DNA of 64,000 nt from Adineta ricciae. Lineage: Eukaryota > Rotifera > Eurotatoria > Adinetida > Adinetidae. Shown in pieces: positions 46,289 through 57,499 of this stretch. The first letter of the stretch is position 1; each line of letters opens with the position of its first letter. The DNA lies in NCBI GenBank assembly GCA_905250025.1, contig CAJNOJ010000046.1, positions 124,001-188,000 of the forward strand, read 5' to 3'. A model generated the notes under the pieces. It was not told where the DNA came from, made no database searches, and saw only the letters and a list, made by a program, of their open reading frames with translations. Made by a program: the position numbers and the translations under genes.

Positions 46289-49200
46289 CTAATATGTTTC
46301 ATCGCCTTCGTTACAGTCATGATCGAATTCTTCGCACTTTTCACAATAGACTCGTGCTGGAGGAAGAACTCGTTCACGATCACCATGAGATTGCTCATCG
46401 ACGAGTGAACTTTGTTTCGGACAGTCATCTGTATCATGTTGATCAAACACTTCGCACATGTCACCTAAAATAAGCATGATCAAGCAAGAGAAATGAAATT
46501 GATTGCATTTTTTTACAGTAAAGTCGAGGGGCAGATGATCGTATATGAGTAGTAGTTGATTGAACGTATTCCTCATCGCCAACATATGGATTTCTTTGAA
46601 ATTCAAGTTCCTTTTTCAAACTTTCATTCGTATTTCGTAGATCGACAATGACATCGTTGAGAAAATTGATTTGACTTTCTAACGTTGATCGATCGTCTTT
46701 TGTCGAATTCGCTTCAATTTGTTTTTGTAACTTTTCGATTTGATATCGCGCTTCTGTTAGCTCATATTCGAGCTGTTTCGCATGACTATTCGTTGTAGGA
46801 GATGTTGCGTTACCCGAATCTTCAAACACAAAATCGATTCCTTAGGAAAGTGTTATTTAAATCTCAAAAACGACTCACTGGCTTGTATTGCTTGTTGAAG
46901 TTGAGTTTTCAAACGAAGTTTTTCTTGTTCATGATCGAGATTGCTATTTTCTGTTTCTACTCGAAATTGACCTAGGAAAAGTCGTTTGTGAGAATCGATT
47001 CAATTGGGAATATTGACATACTTTTTATTAACACGATTTGATTTTCGTATTCTTCTGCTTTTTCTTTCAAAATTTTCTCGAAATTGTGACTCTCTTCCGT
47101 TCGTTGCCGTTCGAATTCTGCGTGTTGTTTCATTTGTTTTTCAATTAATTCCGATTGAACTTGTTGCATCTCGTTCAGTTGCTTTGTCAATTGATCAATC
47201 AAAGCTTGTTTCTCATTAACGATATTATCGCTGGTGTTTTTCAATTGTTCATTTGAAGTTAAATGTTTCTGATATTCAGTTTGCAGATCATGATATTTGC
47301 TTTGTAACTCTTGTAAATCTTTCTTCAATGTTTCGTTAGAGTTTCTGCTTTGTTCATATTCTTTTGTGATGCTTTCCATCGAGGAATTTGCTTGTTGATT
47401 CTGCGTTTGAACTTTGTTATCGAACTCGTTTTGTAATTGATTGAGTTTAGTTTCATATTCGTGTTGTTTGTGCTCAATTTGTTGGTGAAGCTCTGTGTTG
47501 TCTTTTGAGATTTGTTCCAGTCGAGATTGAAGGTTGTTAATTTGCTGATCTTTCTCATGGAATTCATTCGTTTTGACATTATCTATGAAAAAAGAAGGAT
47601 GGAAGTTAGTTTTTGAGGAAGTGAAAAGAACGAACTTTGACTTTCTAATTCGCTGATTTGTGTTTTAAACGATTGTATCTGCTTTTCAAAATCTTGTTTT
47701 AATGCTTTGATTTCATCATTGAACTTCTGTTCAATCGATGTTTTGTCTTCTTGCAATTTTGTAAGTTCATTTCGTAAATCTTGACCTTCACGAACAGCTT
47801 GGTCACGTTTTGTTTGATATTCTTTTATCTGAGCTTCATAATGAGTTTCTCGTTCGTTTAACGCCATGTTCTGAGTGCGATCTATTCAAAATCAAGGATA
47901 ACGAAAGAACATGTCGATAGGAGAAACAAACCTCGATCTTGTAATTCTGTTAATTCAGTTTTGAGTGACGCGTATTGTCTTTCGTGATCTTGTTTTAATG
48001 TATTTATAGTATCAGTGTATTTCTTCTCGTTGGAAAGTTTCTCTTCTTGCAACTTTGACAATTCGGATTGCATAGTTTGAATCTGATCGGTTGACTGATT
48101 TAGTTTACTTTGGTATTCTTTTATCTGAGCATCGAATTGAGATTCACGGTCGGCCAGTTTCGCAGTTGACTGGTGTTCTAAACAGCCAAGCGTTTCTTAT
48201 ATTGAATAGAAACGTTTTTTACCTTGTTTTTGAAGTTTTTCGTGATCTTGTTTTAATGAATCGATTAACTCGTTCATTTGTTTTTCTTTTGCAGCACTTT
48301 CTTCTTGAATTTGTTTTAGTTCGTTTCGCATCTTCTCAGTTTCATTTGTCGCTTGAGTAAGATTAGTTTGATATTCTTTAATTTGTTGCTCGTAGTGTGA
48401 CTCACGTTCATTGACAGCCAGATTTGCTGTACGGTCTAGAAAAAAAAACGGTTAAGAGAACCAACGAAAGAAAGAAGAAAGTGAACGCTTACCTCGGTTT
48501 TCTAATTCTAATTTCAATGTTTGACATTCCTTTTGTAAGTCAGGAACAATATTCTCCTGATGTCGTTTTAATTCATTCAATAACTCGTTAATTTGCTTTT
48601 CATTTGCGTCTTTTGCTTGTTGTAATGTCGTTAGTTGAGATTGTAACTACAAGAGAGAGATGTTAAGGAGATTTAATGGCACTTTGAAAACCTACCTGCT
48701 TAATTTCTTTCGACGTTTGTTCGTAGAGAGTTTCTTTTTCCGAAAGAGTAGATTTTTGGCTTTGTTCTATGAAGATCGAAAATGAATTTATGAAAACTGA
48801 AGCTTCTTCATCATACCATTTGTTTGAAGAGCAGTGATTTGTGACTTCAAGTGATCGATTTCTTCTTGTTTTTCTCTTCGTACTTGTTCAAGAAGATTCT
48901 TCATTTCTTGATCTTTTTCGTTAAGCTTTGTTTCAAAATCCAATTTATCATTCTGTTTGGTTTGTAATTCTTCAGTAAATTTCTTTTCTAAATCATGAAA
49001 ACGAGTTTTATAATCGTTTTCATTCGATTCATTCAAGCGTTTCAGTTCTTGTCGATGTTCATCTTGTATAGTTTGTTTTTCCAACACTAGTTTTTGATTC
49101 ACGGTTTCCAGTTCTAAGACTTTCTCTTTGATTTGTTCGTATATTTCAATGTCCTTTGGTGAAAACACTCGATGACCCTCAGGAACTGTTGCACTACTCG

Positions 49201-50660
49201 ATTGCTCTTTATTTGCATCTGTTAATTTATATTCTTCTAATTGGAATTCTAAATCTTCAATGCGCTGCTGTGTTTGGTATTGTTCTTTTTTCAATTGTTC
49301 ATTTTCCAATTCTTTCGCATCGTATTGTTGTTTGAATGATAACATACGACTTTCCATTTCGTCGACTTGTTGAGCTGCACGAGAAAATTCTAGTCGATCT
49401 TGTTCACGTTGTGATTGAAGTTTTTCGATAAAGACATCTTTGTCTTTGATTGTTTGAACTAAATTTGTTAACTGATTCGACGATGGTGTCACAGCGGCTA
49501 GTGTTGCGGCTGCTTGCGTTAATAACGATTTTGTATTTGGTGTTGTGTAAAGATTAGTGTTGGTTGGCACTTTTTGTTGTTGAGGTCTAGCAGGCGTTCG
49601 AGTAGGAATTCGACTTATGCTGTTTGATGATGTGGAAAACTCGGATAGATTTGATTGGAGAGATTCTTGGCTTGTGGAGCGATGTAATGGACGATTATTG
49701 TTTGTGCTGGAAGCAATGGAGTCTTTTCGTTTATTAATTTGAGATTGAGTCATTTCTCCTGTGACTTTTTCTACGCGTGCCAATGGAGAAAAAAGTCCAT
49801 AACGCTGTTGACAAGTGAAATATCGTTTTCCACTAACGCTCCCGTCGTTTTTACCCGAAGGTTCGTCAAGTTGAATACCGCACCACATACCTTCAGCGAC
49901 GTGAATTTTTCCAAGATATTTCAGCGTACCAAATTTCGTTCCACTCACAACTACTCGATCGCCTACATGTAGTTCTTTCGGAAGAATTGGCTCAGTCAAT
50001 GCTGCTTGATTGTTTGTAGTAGTATCGGCAGCTGATGTGTTTGTTAAGGTAGTGTCAGCATCAGATGCTACACTTTTTTCTTGACTAGTCGATGAAGTAG
50101 AAGACTCTATCGGTTCAGTTGCTGGCGTCTCTTGAGGTTTAACGGGAGTCGATAATTCTCCACTAGCACCATTTTGAGCAAGACGTTGCACTTTCGCTGG
50201 CCGACAGAATAGCCCACGATTTGGTTCAGTTTCAAAGTAACGAGTGCCCTCATACGAACCATCTGAAAACCGAAATCATCATACCTACATAGAATTCTAT
50301 TTATGCGTCTATCTACTCACCATTTTTGCCTTGAGCTTCATCAAGAATCACACCAATCCATTCGCCTAAATATTTAAAAGAGAGAAAACTGATTCTTCCA
50401 TGACTATTTTGCTACAAATCAGTCATACCTTCTGCAAATTTGGTTGAACCAATAAACGCAACAGTACCAGATTTACCATTTGCGGTAACTCGATCACCAA
50501 TAGCGAATGAATTCGCAGAGGAATCTCCACCGGTCGGACTGACTTGTTGAGTCGAACTCGCGTTTGCTGACGATGCTTGAGGAGGTCGAAGACCAGACTT
50601 CGCAGTAGCTGTAGTTTTAGATGGTGTAATTGGTAAACGACTAGTTGGTAATTTACTCAT
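46289..50660 (-). CDS. CLIP1: CLIP-170-like microtubule plus-end protein
   Basis: Cytoplasmic linker protein that tracks growing microtubule ends and recruits dynactin. Many exons run from the ATG at 50658-50660 to the stop at 46289-46291. Two CAP-Gly domains lie at about residues 50-120 and 195-265, each with the tubulin-tail-binding signature (GKNDGSYEGTRYF and GKNDGSVSGKRYF). A Ser-rich linker follows, then a very long Gln/Glu/Lys-rich coiled coil encoded by exons between 49.5 and 46.5 kb. The C-terminus has zinc knuckles: YCDMCEVFDQHDTDDC, whose first Cys is completed across an intron, and YCEKCEEFDHDC. It ends in DETY, an EEY/F-like tail. The second knuckle has a shorter His-Cys spacing than vertebrate CLIP1. 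Confidence 0.92.
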
Positions 50661-50969
50661 TCTAAAATATCCGCGTTTACTATCTACAACAGTAGTTTTG
50701 TTTTTAAGTAACGTTTATCATACATGTCGAAGTTACAAGAAGAAAAATGTATTTACACACACACACACACAGAAACATACACGTGAAGAAGAAAGAAATT
50801 TAGCTGATTATTTTATCTTTTTTCTAGTTTGAATTCTATTCGTTCTGTGTTTAGAGTGATGACGTCTAGAACGTCAAAATCCTGAGTAAATGAAAAGACA
50901 AAAAATATATTTTTGTAAAAAAGTTTTAAGTTGCTATACAAAGTATTCAGTTGCAGTTTTGTACAATTT
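50661..50969. other. Intergenic with an AC microsatellite
   Basis: About 310 nt with a short (AC)n tract at 50755-50770. No gene seen. Confidence 0.5.
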
Positions 50970-51374
50970 CTATTTTGATCGATGAATCACACTTCGAATT
51001 TCCTTGTCTGTCAATGGTATGCCAGCAAGAACTTTTTCAATAATATCTGAATGCTGCCTTTCGCTTTTTGGAGCTGTATTAGTTCGGGCATTGCTCGACG
51101 CACTTGGCTGTTTGCTTTGAGTGGTAGTATGAGCATTTTGGTGCGAGGTTTTATTGTAATAATCATTGGTGACTTTGGGCGGTTGTGGTTGTGCAGTTGA
51201 CATTGGCGCGTGACTTCTTGTTGGTCGTTCGATACGTGTTGAACTTAGTTTTGGATTGAGAATTGCACTCATGTCAATATCGTTTTCATCGTCTTCGTCA
51301 TCATGATGATAACGAGACGGTTTGTTTCTTGATCGAACTGCAATGGGATCAAATGTTTTCAACGTTGGCGTGCC
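50970..51374 (-). CDS. Hypothetical protein, 3' exon only
   Basis: Open frame from a good acceptor (GTTTTAG before 51374) to the stop at 50970-50972, about 134 codons. The product is hydrophilic, with an acidic patch (DDEDDENDIDMSAILNPKL) and a C-terminal helix-like segment DIIEKVLAGIPLTDKEIRSV. The first exon was not found in the 200 nt before the VRK1 stop. It may be short, or the mRNA may be trans-spliced to this acceptor and start at an internal Met. Family unknown. Confidence 0.4.
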   Translation of the reverse strand, partial: GTPTLKTFDPIAVRSRNKPSRYHHDDEDDENDIDMSAILNPKLSSTRIERPTRSHAPMSTAQPQPPKVTNDYYNKTSHQNAHTTTQSKQPSASSNARTNTAPKSERQHSDIIEKVLAGIPLTDKEIRSVIHRSK

Positions 51375-51571
51375 TAAAACAGACAAGAACTAATTTATGC
51401 GAAAGACGAAAGAAATGAACGCAGATTAGAGGAACTTATTGTGTCGAGCAAACGTATACAAAATCTTTCTCAAGTAGACTATGTATGTGAAAGAATCTCT
51501 CATGGTGTTTTCATCAATTCTGACATTTCGATTAATGTGTATATTTATTGAAAACACTTAAAACAAAATGA

Positions 51572-52939
51572 TCACTTGTGAATCCGCCTTTTTTTAATAG
51601 ATCGGGATTTCTTCTGAGAGCGAGCACGCTTACGTGCAGAAAGTATTTGGATTGGTGGTGATGGTGAGCGTGTTTCATTGCGACTTTTTCTTTGATCACG
51701 ATTGCGCGAGACGCTTCGTGCTCGAGTCATCGACGTTCCTGCTGCTGTTGCTGCCACCGCTGCTGCCGCTGTTGTTGTTGTTGTTGTTGTTGTAGAACGA
51801 CGTGAAGTTCGCTTCTTCAGTATCTCTGGTTCCTTTTTATTATTGTATTCTTCGTCATTGTCTTCATCTTTATCATCATTTTCTAAATCCATTAATGGTT
51901 TTCTTGAAGAAACAGCACCGAATGATGAACGACGTTGACGAGTCTTTCCAGTTATGATTTCTCTCAAACGTTGATAATCACCTTTATCCGTATAATTCAT
52001 TTGTATGCATTCGCGGAAAAATTGTGTCAACGTATCTAACATTTTCGACGAAACTGTACTTTTAGTGGTAAAAACGCTTCGTATAAAGCCAGCTGGGTCA
52101 CTACGTGCCGTCATTTTTGCTTGTTGCACACGTGCGCCATCGGTGACTGTCATCCATGGTAAATGAGCACCGAGCCAATGTAACATATTATAGAACATGA
52201 TTTCCAAATCACCACGAAACGATGGCATAGCACCTCGATGAACATCCAGAGATGTAAATTCTAGAGTACCTTCATGTCTTCGCTGAGCTCGCTCTTCATA
52301 TTGCGACGAAACTTTTCGAGTAAGACCATAATCAAGTAGATAAATATGTTCACTATCATTCATAAGAATATTTTCAGCTTTGATATCTGCATGTACGTAG
52401 CCATGGGAATGAATATATTCCAGAATATCTAACAATTGTTTGCCAATTGATTGAACACGTTTGTCGTCGAGGCAGTGTCCGACATTTGTACTTGTTAGCT
52501 GAAGTTCAGCAGCAAGTGTCTGCTTATAACGTGGAAGAATTAAGAATCGGTAACGACGTTTTGTTGTTAGACTATCGTGCATTCCATGAGCAACCAATTG
52601 TGGTACACCGAGATGATCAAGCTGATTGAGTTTCATAAAAGTATCTTGCAACGTTTTCTTTCCTAATTGTAAGTAAAAGTGCATTTCACAAAAAAGTGGA
52701 CCATTGGACTCTGGTTCGACTTTCACAACATAAACGGGAGTTTTCGACGATGTACTTCGACATTCATATATACAACCAAAGCCACCTTGCCCAATGGGTT
52801 GTCCAATAGACCAGGTCTTTCGACATAGATCAGTAAGAACGGTACCAGATGAAAATGGTTCAGCTAATTCGTATAAGGCAGCAGCTGCTTTTTTTCGACC
52901 GCCACCTGACGCAGCATTTGCCGTTCGTTTCGGTGGCAT
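51572..52939 (-). CDS. VRK1: Vaccinia-related-kinase family Ser/Thr kinase (VRK1-like)
   Basis: Nuclear kinase of the animal VRK family. Single exon, 455 aa. Kinase motifs are the Gly loop IGQGGFGCIYEC, the lysine in VYVVKVEPE, the VRK catalytic loop HADIKAENIL, the VRK-type Mg motif LLDYGLTRK, and the substrate region HEGTLEFTSLDVHRGAMPS with RRDLE-like FRGDLEIMFYNML. The C-terminal third is basic and disordered, with a Thr8-Ala4 run and RS/RK clusters including nuclear-localisation-like KKSRSIKKRR. Intronless although most neighbours have several introns. An acceptor-like TTTTAAG lies 3 nt before the ATG. Confidence 0.93.
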   Translation of the reverse strand: MPPKRTANAASGGGRKKAAAALYELAEPFSSGTVLTDLCRKTWSIGQPIGQGGFGCIYECRSTSSKTPVYVVKVEPESNGPLFCEMHFYLQLGKKTLQDTFMKLNQLDHLGVPQLVAHGMHDSLTTKRRYRFLILPRYKQTLAAELQLTSTNVGHCLDDKRVQSIGKQLLDILEYIHSHGYVHADIKAENILMNDSEHIYLLDYGLTRKVSSQYEERAQRRHEGTLEFTSLDVHRGAMPSFRGDLEIMFYNMLHWLGAHLPWMTVTDGARVQQAKMTARSDPAGFIRSVFTTKSTVSSKMLDTLTQFFRECIQMNYTDKGDYQRLREIITGKTRQRRSSFGAVSSRKPLMDLENDDKDEDNDEEYNNKKEPEILKKRTSRRSTTTTTTTTAAAAVAATAAGTSMTRARSVSRNRDQRKSRNETRSPSPPIQILSARKRARSQKKSRSIKKRRIHK

Positions 52940-53013
52940 AATCTTAAAATACAAATAAACAAACACAAAGAAAAGAAGTTTTTTTATCGTTCATTCTTGG
53001 TTTTCCACTAAAG

Positions 53014-53045
<32 letters not shown>

Positions 53046-53443
53046 GTAAAAAGAAAGGTAAACAAATTTCTTTTGGACTAATAAGCTTTTCTCTCTACGA
53101 ATGTTTGTTTTTATGAAATACACATTCTACGGAAAAGAAAACCAAAGTACCAACACATACAAAGAAGAGTAAACAGAGAGAGAGAGAGAGAGAAAGAGAG
53201 TATAACATATACTGTTTTATAAAAACAAACAGACATTTTATATACAATGCGCGTGTGTGAAAGAGAGAGGTGCATGTTAAAGTGCTTTTTCCATTCGTCT
53301 AGATTAACTTTGTAATCGGCTTGTTTCTTTCTTTGTTGTAGTTGTTTCACTGTAATGCAATTGATCTATCTCTCGTGTTTTTTTCTATCACATTGAATAC
53401 ACAAAAAAAAGAGACAAGGCGAAGATTTATCACAAGATTTTAG
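52940..53443. repeat. Intergenic with (TA)n and (GA)n microsatellites
   Basis: About 500 nt containing a (TA)n tract (about 53014-53046) and a (GA)n tract (about 53174-53200) between TAF5 and VRK1. No gene seen. Confidence 0.7.
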
Positions 53444-56087
53444 TTAAGTTAATGGCTTTGTTGTTGATTCAGTTGGTGGGATGAAGACACCAAACCCAAG
53501 TAATAAATTACGACGAGTGAAATGTATCAATGTAGTTGACGTACGTTTCGTGCGATATGTCACAAGTTCATATTTCGCTGATGGAGTGACACGTTGAACA
53601 GTTTCTAGTTTACCATCATCTTTATCCTTGATTAATTGACTGAAATTCCATATTCGAATGGAAAAATCCGCACTACCCGTACATAAGATAGAACCATCCC
53701 GTGAAAGATCCTAAATGTGAGAAATGAACGCTGCCATTTTGCACAATGTTCGCTGCTTACCATAGAAAAAATTGCATCTGAATGTCCAAGTAAACAAGTT
53801 ACTAGTGATCCATTACTACAGTCCCAAATCATAATTTGTCTATCATAGCCGGTTGATATTAAATATCGTCCATCTCGAGAAAATTTCATTATACAAACAT
53901 TCAATTTGTGTCCAGACATTTGCCTAAGCGGCTTCAATGGCTGTCCATCTTTACTTTCTAGTAAATCCCAAATCTTCACAATACGATCTGACGATGATGT
54001 TGCAATGTAATTCGAATTCGGATGAAAACACAACGCTTCCATGTCATTGCATCCATCGGTATAAATTCTTAGTGTTTGAGCGTGTTCTATGCACCATAAA
54101 CGTGCTGTTTTATCCAGTGAACACGAAGCAAAATAATGGCCAAATGGTCCGAATTGAACATCAAAGACAGGTTGAGTATGTCCACGGAATGTAATCAAAC
54201 ATGACCAAGTTAGCAAACTCCATAGACGAATAGTTGAGTCTTCTGAACATGAAAGTAGAAACCATTTTTCACGTGACATGGATAAGCCGTAAATAGGTCC
54301 TGTGTGACCACACAGAGTTCGTTGATTATAGAGTATATCGGAATCTTGATTCGAGTTTGTATTATCTTTGCTATCGTCATTCGTCATCATTTGTTCATAA
54401 ATATGTTCGTTTGATTTATCCAATCTTTCGAGTTCTGATGGTAGTTTCATTGTAACTAACTTTTTACGATTCAAGGAGTATACGTAAATACTGGAGTTTT
54501 TACCACCGATGGCGAGTAAAGTTGAATCTTCGGATATTTCTGTTTCAAAACGAAGGAGTGAATAGTTCAGCTGTTCAATACATCGAGGTCACTTACCAAG
54601 ACAATTGATTTCGAGATAACCATTTAACAGAGTATAATAACAACAGGATGGTAAATTATCAGGCGTAATTTTTAACATCCGAGAATAATCCTCTGCAAAT
54701 AGAAGAAATCGTGATGATCAAAAACGGAATTTCAGTGTCGATTGTATCGTTACAACTCTTCTTTAAGAGCAATAGAAAACTACTTTGAGATTGATCGATC
54801 CTTACCTTGAAATGTGTTGATTAAATCCGTTCGTTCATGTTCTCGTAATTCAGGAATCGGTATTCGAGTTAATGCTGGTGCATTCTGATCCACTTTTAAC
54901 GAAGCTTTACTTTGTCGCTGATTGAAAAAATCCTTTTTTAACTTCTTTCGATTCTTGGATGTTGACGGTTGATCATCGCCACCACCGTCTTCATTATCTC
55001 CACCTGCCGACGATGCAAGAAGTGCTTTATGCTGTAAGATCCGTGTTAGATCATGGTCGCGTAATAGACCATAATACATTCGATTTGTATTGTCTTCCGT
55101 TTTGATTTCTCCAAGACGACCGCCACTTAATAACCGTTGAGTTTCAGCATTTCGTGCACTACCATCATTAATCTCCAGCTGAAAGAAGAACAATTTTTCG
55201 TCAGAAAAAAAGAGGATTGTAGGAGAAAAATGATTTACTTGAAAATATGCTTGAACGATCTTGGTTAATAACGGATACTTTTGTTGTTTAATCAAGAATT
55301 GATCAAGTAATTCGAGTGAAGCATTACATAATTTAATCCAATATCGTCCATTATGACGAAAGGATTTGACATAATCACTCTGTGCTATTTGTTCTTTGGT
55401 GACCAAAGATTTAATACGAAAAAGATCATCTTTATGTGCAGCGAAGACCGTCGCTTGGAGATTCGTATTTTTCACATAGTTCATAAAAAATCGCTGAGCT
55501 TCTTCGGAATGATCTTTTTCTACTAAATCTAAATACATATGAACGAATAACGGGTAGATTAATTGAGAAAATTCGTGTCGACTGGTGTCCGGTTGGTCTT
55601 GAACATAGGCGATATAACCATCAAGAGCTGTGAAGTAGGGTTCACTATACGAGGAAATGGGTTTGTTGAACAAGGATTGGTATTCTTTTTTGAAGGTTTC
55701 CATCGATTCTGTCATGTTATTTTCTTGCAATACGCGAAGAATTTTGGCATAGTCTTCTTGAGGAATTTGCGACGAGTGAGATGTTGTTCGAGGAGGAATA
55801 GATACTCGTTGTTGAGATGTTTGATTCAAAGGATTGGAAGGAGAAGAATTAGTACCATTCAAGTTAACTGATGTTGCCATGCCCGAATTGAGTGTTGATG
55901 AAAGTATATTGGCTGAGGAAACCATAGGTTGTTGACTAGAATTCGTATTATTAGTATTGTTATTATTATTTGGAATTATAAATGACATTTTGGATGTGTT
56001 TGATGGAAGAAATAAAACATTGTTTGATGGTGACGAATTAGTTGAACTTGATATTGGGTTCTGTGGTGATGAAGAAGGAAATTGCAT
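53444..56087 (-). CDS. TAF5: TFIID subunit TAF5
   Basis: Scaffold subunit of the general transcription factor TFIID (and SAGA relatives). Five exons: 56087-55239, 55178-54806, 54692-54597, 54539-53761 and 53710-53444 (787 aa). A Ser/Asn-rich N-terminus precedes a LisH-like segment (YAKILRVLQENNMTESMETF), the NTD2 helical domain (EFSQLIYPLFVHMYLDLVEK ... AQRFFMNY), and a C-terminal WD40 propeller. The propeller repeats carry the usual signatures (LCGHTGPIYGLS, SEDSTIRLWSL, GHTQPVFDVQFGPFGHYFAS, SSSDRIVKIWDL, GHKLNVCIMKFSRDGRYLIS). Length and order are normal for TAF5. Confidence 0.93.
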
Positions 56088-56282
56088 GATCAACGATACC
56101 TTCTTTAACTACTATCCATTCATGGAATAGAAAATTTATCTAAAATTCAGGAATATCAATTAAGTTCGTCTTGATTTTTCATCGAAAAATATATCTGATC
56201 TTTTTCATCTCCAATTCTGCATGGAAAATGTTTTTCTTTTTTCGTTTTTAACAACAAAAATAACAAATCGTTTTCAATGTTT

Positions 56283-56958
56283 TTATACTGCACCACTGGA
56301 AGTACTTGGTCCTTCGCCACCGGGTACAAGCATGGCAACATGATTGCCATTTAACAGAATTTGATCGAGTTTAGTTATACGACTACCACCATCCGGTAAT
56401 GTTTCGAATTCAGTGACCTAGAAAACATGCAGAGACACCAGATATTACACCGTCATTCAAGAAGGTTATGGCGTTTGACATTGACATGAAAAAGAATGAC
56501 AAAAATAATATGTGTAATGAGACTATCTCGTTTCTCAAGGTGATTTTTAATAGCTTATGTTTTTGTCGGCATAGTAAGAACTTAAGCGTAGACAAGCAAG
56601 AGAAAATTCCTGAAGGCTCTTTATAGAACACGATGGCATGTGTACGCTCTTCGTTGGCAGTTGAAAAAGAGTTCATGTGGGAACTTCTGCATGCCTCTAG
56701 AGTGAAAACAAAGCAACTTACGTCTTCAAGTACCATATTAACATAATCGTCAAATCCTAACAAAGTACCAACAATTTCTTTATCTGATTTCATAATCACA
56801 TGAATTCTTGAACCAATACATTTATCGACAAGTTCTAATGGCAATAATTGCACGACGGTGGTCGATGCTGTGACTGTTGGCGGTGCACTGACAGTTGCTT
56901 GAGTTGTTGAGATGTTATTGCTATCACCTGTTGCTGCTGTCATTTGTGACGTTGACAT
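56283..56958 (-). CDS. LSM5: LSm5 RNA-binding protein
   Basis: Subunit of the LSm1-7 and LSm2-8 rings in mRNA decay and U6 snRNP. Two exons, 56958-56722 and 56417-56283 (123 aa). The Sm fold reads LPLELVDKCIGSRIHVIMKS, DKEIVGTLLGFDDYVNMVLED and then RITKLDQILLNGNHVAMLVP GGEG, nearly identical to animal LSM5. The N-terminus has an extra Thr/Ser/Ala-rich stretch of about 35 residues. The intron is 304 nt, longer than usual here, and stays open in frame with exon 1. Confidence 0.95.
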
Positions 56959-57499
56959 CTTTATCCAAATAGAACAAATTCGGACAATACTGAAACAAAG
57001 GTTATTATAATTAGACGAATAACAAAAGAATTTTATTTAGTTTTTATTTGTTTTCAACATACAGAAAACCACTCGTAGATGCCACTTTGATTAGCACGGG
57101 CTGTTGGTTTAATGACAATAAAATGAATACAATAGACATACACACGCACACACATATATTTATATATATATACGTCAAATACCGACGAAATTAGGAGCAA
57201 AAGAAAAGAAACCAAAATCAAAGAATGCGCACGCTTCATATCTTATTTTTGGCAGTCAATTCGGGGCATCTGACAACTAAACATTTTTTTTTCTTTCCGT
57301 TTAGAACACAATGGTACATTTAGTTTGTAAGACAAAACGGACGTACATATGAAAAATGGCCAATAAACAGTGTCAGAACTGTTCAGAAAACTAGAGGGAA
57401 GAAAGAGAAAGAAACAGAATTTTGAGATGAGAAAGAGAGAAAAACAAAACAAAAAACAAGAAGCGAAAATATCTACATAAAAACAAAATCTCGAGATAA
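56959..57499. other. Intergenic, no gene seen
   Basis: About 540 nt between two minus-strand genes, with an AC/TA-rich simple-sequence patch near 57137-57172. No gene seen. Confidence 0.55.

Noticed and set aside
51702-51938. Plus-strand open frame opposite the VRK1-like tail
   Set aside because: It is the complement of Thr/Ala and acidic low-complexity codons of the real gene, a shadow frame.
51572-52939. VRK1-like gene as a viral kinase insertion
   Set aside because: The family name is historical; VRKs are ordinary animal kinases, and the motifs and C-terminal tail fit the animal family. Nothing viral flanks it.
53014-53200. Microsatellites as a CRISPR-like or satellite array
   Set aside because: They are simple TA and GA dinucleotide runs without spacer-repeat structure.
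56410-56721. Long reading-through form of LSM5 as the main product
   Set aside because: The spliced form restores an almost perfect LSm5 C-terminal half, so the open intron is treated as an intron and reported only as a curiosity.
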